DNA of 6,802 nt from an uncultured Alphaproteobacteria bacterium (lineage in GTDB: Bacteria > Pseudomonadota > Alphaproteobacteria > Rhizobiales > Hyphomicrobiaceae). Within the stretch, counting starts at the first letter, position 1, and each line of letters begins with the position of its first letter. Below are positions 4,718 to 6,802 of this stretch, piece by piece. The translations under genes and the position numbers were made by a program. The notes beneath the pieces are model-generated. The model saw nothing but the letters and a program-made list of their open reading frames with translations, was not told the origin of the DNA and made no database searches. Location: the NCBI GenBank assembly GCA_937950105.1, contig CALFEM010000127.1, positions 1-6,802 on the forward strand, given 5' to 3'.

Positions 4718-6802
4718 TCGCACGCATCATCCGCTGGTCGGCATCCAACCTTACGCTGATCCTGATCGCGACCGTGCTCGCCACTGGGGTCGGTCTCTAT
4801 GCCGTGACCAAGGTGCCGCTCGACGCCATCCCCGACCTTTCTGACACGCAGGTCATCGTGTTCTCGGAGTTCTCCGGCCAGGCGCCGCAAGTGGTCGAGG
4901 ATCAGGTCACCTTCCCGGTCTCGACCGCGATGCTGTCCGTGCCGCGTTCCAAGGTGGTGCGCGGCTTCTCGTTCTTCGGCGCCTCCTTCGTCTACATCAT
5001 CTTCGAGGACGGCACCGACATCTACTGGGCGCGCTCGCGCGCGCTCGAATACCTGTCCGGCGTGACACGGACACTGCCACAAGGCGTCGTGCCGACGCTC
5101 GGGCCGGACGCGACCGGTGTGGGCTGGGTCTACCAGTATGCTGTGATGGCCAAGGAGCGGAACCTCGCCGAGCTGCGCTCGACGCAGGATTGGCAAGTGC
5201 GCTTCGCCGTCGCCAAGGCGGAAGGCGTCGCCGAGGTCGCGAGCGTCGGTGGGTTCGTGCGTCAGTATTCTGTCGTTGTCGATCCGCGCCGGTTGCGTGC
5301 CTTCGACATTCCGCTGGCCAAAATCCGCGAGGCCATCCGCGAGTCCAACATGGATGTCGGCGGCCGCGTGGTGGAATTGGCCGAGACCGAATTCATGGTG
5401 CGGGGGCGCGGCTATCTCAAGAGCATCGCCGACATCGAGAGCATCGTGCTCAAGGCGCAGGGCGGCACGCCAGTGCTCATCAAGGACGTGGCGCGCGTCG
5501 AGCTGGCTCCCGACGAGCGCCGCGGCGTCACCGAGCTCAACGGCGAGGGCGAGGTCGTCTCCGGCATCGCCATCCAACGCTACGGTCAGAATGCGCTCTC
5601 CGTCATTGCCAGCGTCAAGGAGCGACTGGCCGAAATCGCCGGCAGCCTGCCTAAAGGCACCGAGATCGTACCAGTCTACGATCGCTCCGACCTGATCAAC
5701 CGCGCCATCACCACGCTCAAGGTCACGCTCATCGAGGAAAGCGCCATCGTCGCGCTGGTCTGCTTCGTGTTCCTGCTGCACGCGCGCAGCGCGCTCGTCG
5801 CCATCATCACGCTGCCGCTCGGCATCCTCATCGCCTACATCTGCATGTGGGCGCTCGGCATCTCGTCCAACATCATGAGCCTCGGCGGCATCGCCATCGC
5901 CATCGGCGCCATGATCGACGCCGCGATCGTGATGATCGAGAACGCCCACAAGCATCTGGAGCGCGCGCCGCCAGAGAAGCCGCGCACGGAAGTGCTGATC
6001 GAGGCGGCGAGCGAGGTCGGCCCGTCGCTGTTCTTCTCACTACTGATCATCACCGTCTCGTTCCTTCCGATCTTCGCGCTGGAGGCGCAGGAAGGGCTGC
6101 TGTTCAAACCGCTGGCCTGGACAAAGACGTTCGCCATGGCAGCCGCGGCTCTGCTCTCGATTACGGTCGTGCCAGCCCTGATGGTGATCTTCGTGCGCGG
6201 GCGCATCGTTCCTGAGCACAAGAACCCGGTGAATCGCTTCCTGATCTGGCTCTATCGGCCGATCATTCGCGGCGTGCTCAAGGCCAAGACGCTCACGATC
6301 GGCGTCGCGCTTTTCGTTCTCGCCGGCAGCGTCTGGCCCGCGACCAAGCTCGGCTCGGAGTTCATGCCCAGTCTGAACGAGGGTACGATCATGTACATGC
6401 CGACGACACTGCCGGGGCTCTCGATCACGAAGTCGGCCGAGTTGCTGCAGGTCCAGAACCGCATCATCAAGACCTTCCCCGAGGTCGAGAGCGTGTTCGG
6501 CAAAGCGGGCCGCGCCGCGACCGCGACCGATCCCGCGCCGACCGAGATGTTCGAGACGGTGATCAACCTGAAGCCGCCAAAGGACTGGCGGGCTGGTGTA
6601 ACCATCGACAGCCTGATCCAGGAAATGGACAAGGCCCTGCAATTCCCCGGCATCTCGAACGCCTGGACGATGCCGATCAAGGCCCGCATCGACATGCTGG
6701 CGACCGGTATCCGCACGCCGGTCGGCGTCAAGGTGATCGGCCAGGATCTCAACGTGATCGAGAAACTCGCGCGCGACATCGAGGCGGCCATCAAGTCGGT
6801 GC
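4714..6802 (+). CDS. cusA: CusA-like HME-RND Cu(I)/Ag(I) efflux pump, 3' end outside window
   Basis: The first 696 residues of a protein usually about 1040-1070 long are present, without stops or shifts to the right edge. The ATG overlaps the cusB stop (ATGA) and follows GGAGAAG (4702-4708). Membrane helix 1 is near 12-32. Porter domain PN1/PN2 spans about 35-335. Helices 2-6 lie near 343-362, 367-389, 391-413, 437-456 and 471-495, and helix 7 near 525-545. Then PC1 begins. The motif GAMIDAAIVMIENAHKHLE carries Asp402, matching the proton-relay Asp405 of E. coli CusA. The three substrate methionines of CusA (573, 623, 672) are matched by Met562 (TIMYMPTTLPG), Met612 (PAPTEMFET) and Met661 (ARIDMLATG), with identical gaps of 50 and 49 residues. 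This indicates monovalent copper/silver rather than the Zn/Co/Cd of CzcA. It acts as a proton-driven inner-membrane trimer with CusB and an outer-membrane channel not seen here. Confidence 0.95.
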   Translation, partial: MIARIIRWSASNLTLILIATVLATGVGLYAVTKVPLDAIPDLSDTQVIVFSEFSGQAPQVVEDQVTFPVSTAMLSVPRSKVVRGFSFFGASFVYIIFEDGTDIYWARSRALEYLSGVTRTLPQGVVPTLGPDATGVGWVYQYAVMAKERNLAELRSTQDWQVRFAVAKAEGVAEVASVGGFVRQYSVVVDPRRLRAFDIPLAKIREAIRESNMDVGGRVVELAETEFMVRGRGYLKSIADIESIVLKAQGGTPVLIKDVARVELAPDERRGVTELNGEGEVVSGIAIQRYGQNALSVIASVKERLAEIAGSLPKGTEIVPVYDRSDLINRAITTLKVTLIEESAIVALVCFVFLLHARSALVAIITLPLGILIAYICMWALGISSNIMSLGGIAIAIGAMIDAAIVMIENAHKHLERAPPEKPRTEVLIEAASEVGPSLFFSLLIITVSFLPIFALEAQEGLLFKPLAWTKTFAMAAAALLSITVVPALMVIFVRGRIVPEHKNPVNRFLIWLYRPIIRGVLKAKTLTIGVALFVLAGSVWPATKLGSEFMPSLNEGTIMYMPTTLPGLSITKSAELLQVQNRIIKTFPEVESVFGKAGRAATATDPAPTEMFETVINLKPPKDWRAGVTIDSLIQEMDKALQFPGISNAWTMPIKARIDMLATGIRTPVGVKVIGQDLNVIEKLARDIEAAIKSV

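Noticed and set aside
4570..5955. Long open frame of 461 codons on the minus strand across cusB and cusA
   Set aside because: It lies antisense to clearly conserved CusB/CusA coding sequence. Its product is a repetitive Asp/His/Gly/Arg-rich string without domains, as expected for the shadow frame of GC-rich genes.
1..6802. Insertion sequences, attachment sites, CRISPR repeats, tRNA or other RNA genes
   Set aside because: I looked for terminal inverted repeats, direct repeats, transposase or integrase proteins, and tRNA-like folds, and saw none that could be supported.

Overview
The window is GC-rich, densely coded DNA that looks like an alphaproteobacterium, most likely Rhizobiales. This rests on codon use, on alphaproteobacterial-type protein relatives, and on a CTTGAC-type -35 element; it is an inference. 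It reads as part of a heavy-metal resistance and homeostasis island. I see no tRNA, rRNA, CRISPR array, transposase or insertion-sequence ends, and no gap between genes exceeds about 120 bases.

Left part (1-674, + strand): the C-terminal part of a small His/Lys-rich periplasmic protein with an HGG...GHHHLEL signature ends at 310. A 13-bp hairpin lies just behind it and overlaps an alternative small hairpin that would cover the ribosome-binding site of the next gene. That gene (372-674) encodes a small exported protein with four Cys residues. Its mature form is predicted to start with His.

Middle part (615-2234): a divergent metal-sensing unit. A MerR-family regulator (1722-2234, +) faces a short CDF-type cation transporter (1651-947, -). 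Between them lies a classic MerR promoter on the minus strand: TTGATC, a 19-bp spacer carrying a dyad, then TAGGAT. The transporter gene runs on into a ynfA/UPF0060 membrane-protein gene with a 4-base stop/start overlap or a very short gap. The 3' end of ynfA overlaps the small exported gene tail-to-tail by 60 bp. The regulator has the three Cys positions of the divalent-metal branch (Zn/Cd/Pb/Hg-like), so this unit probably handles a divalent cation.

Right part (about 2305-6802, + strand): a Cu(I)/Ag(I)-type tripartite efflux operon. The order is a small exported Cys/Met-rich protein, a FixH/YtkA-like exported protein, a CusB-like periplasmic adaptor with two N-terminal heavy-metal-binding repeats (the first one degenerate), and a CusA-like HME-RND pump that runs off the right edge after 696 residues. 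The pump carries all three methionines of the known CusA substrate site at exactly the E. coli spacing. CusB and CusA share an ATGA stop/start overlap. No outer-membrane channel (CusC) or CusF is present inside the window.

Together the genes describe two efflux routes: inner-membrane CDF export of a divalent metal under MerR control, and RND-driven export of Cu(I)/Ag(I) across the envelope. Several small exported metal-binding proteins of unclear function accompany them. The large families are well known. The least-explained material is the small exported proteins and the structured RNA between genes.
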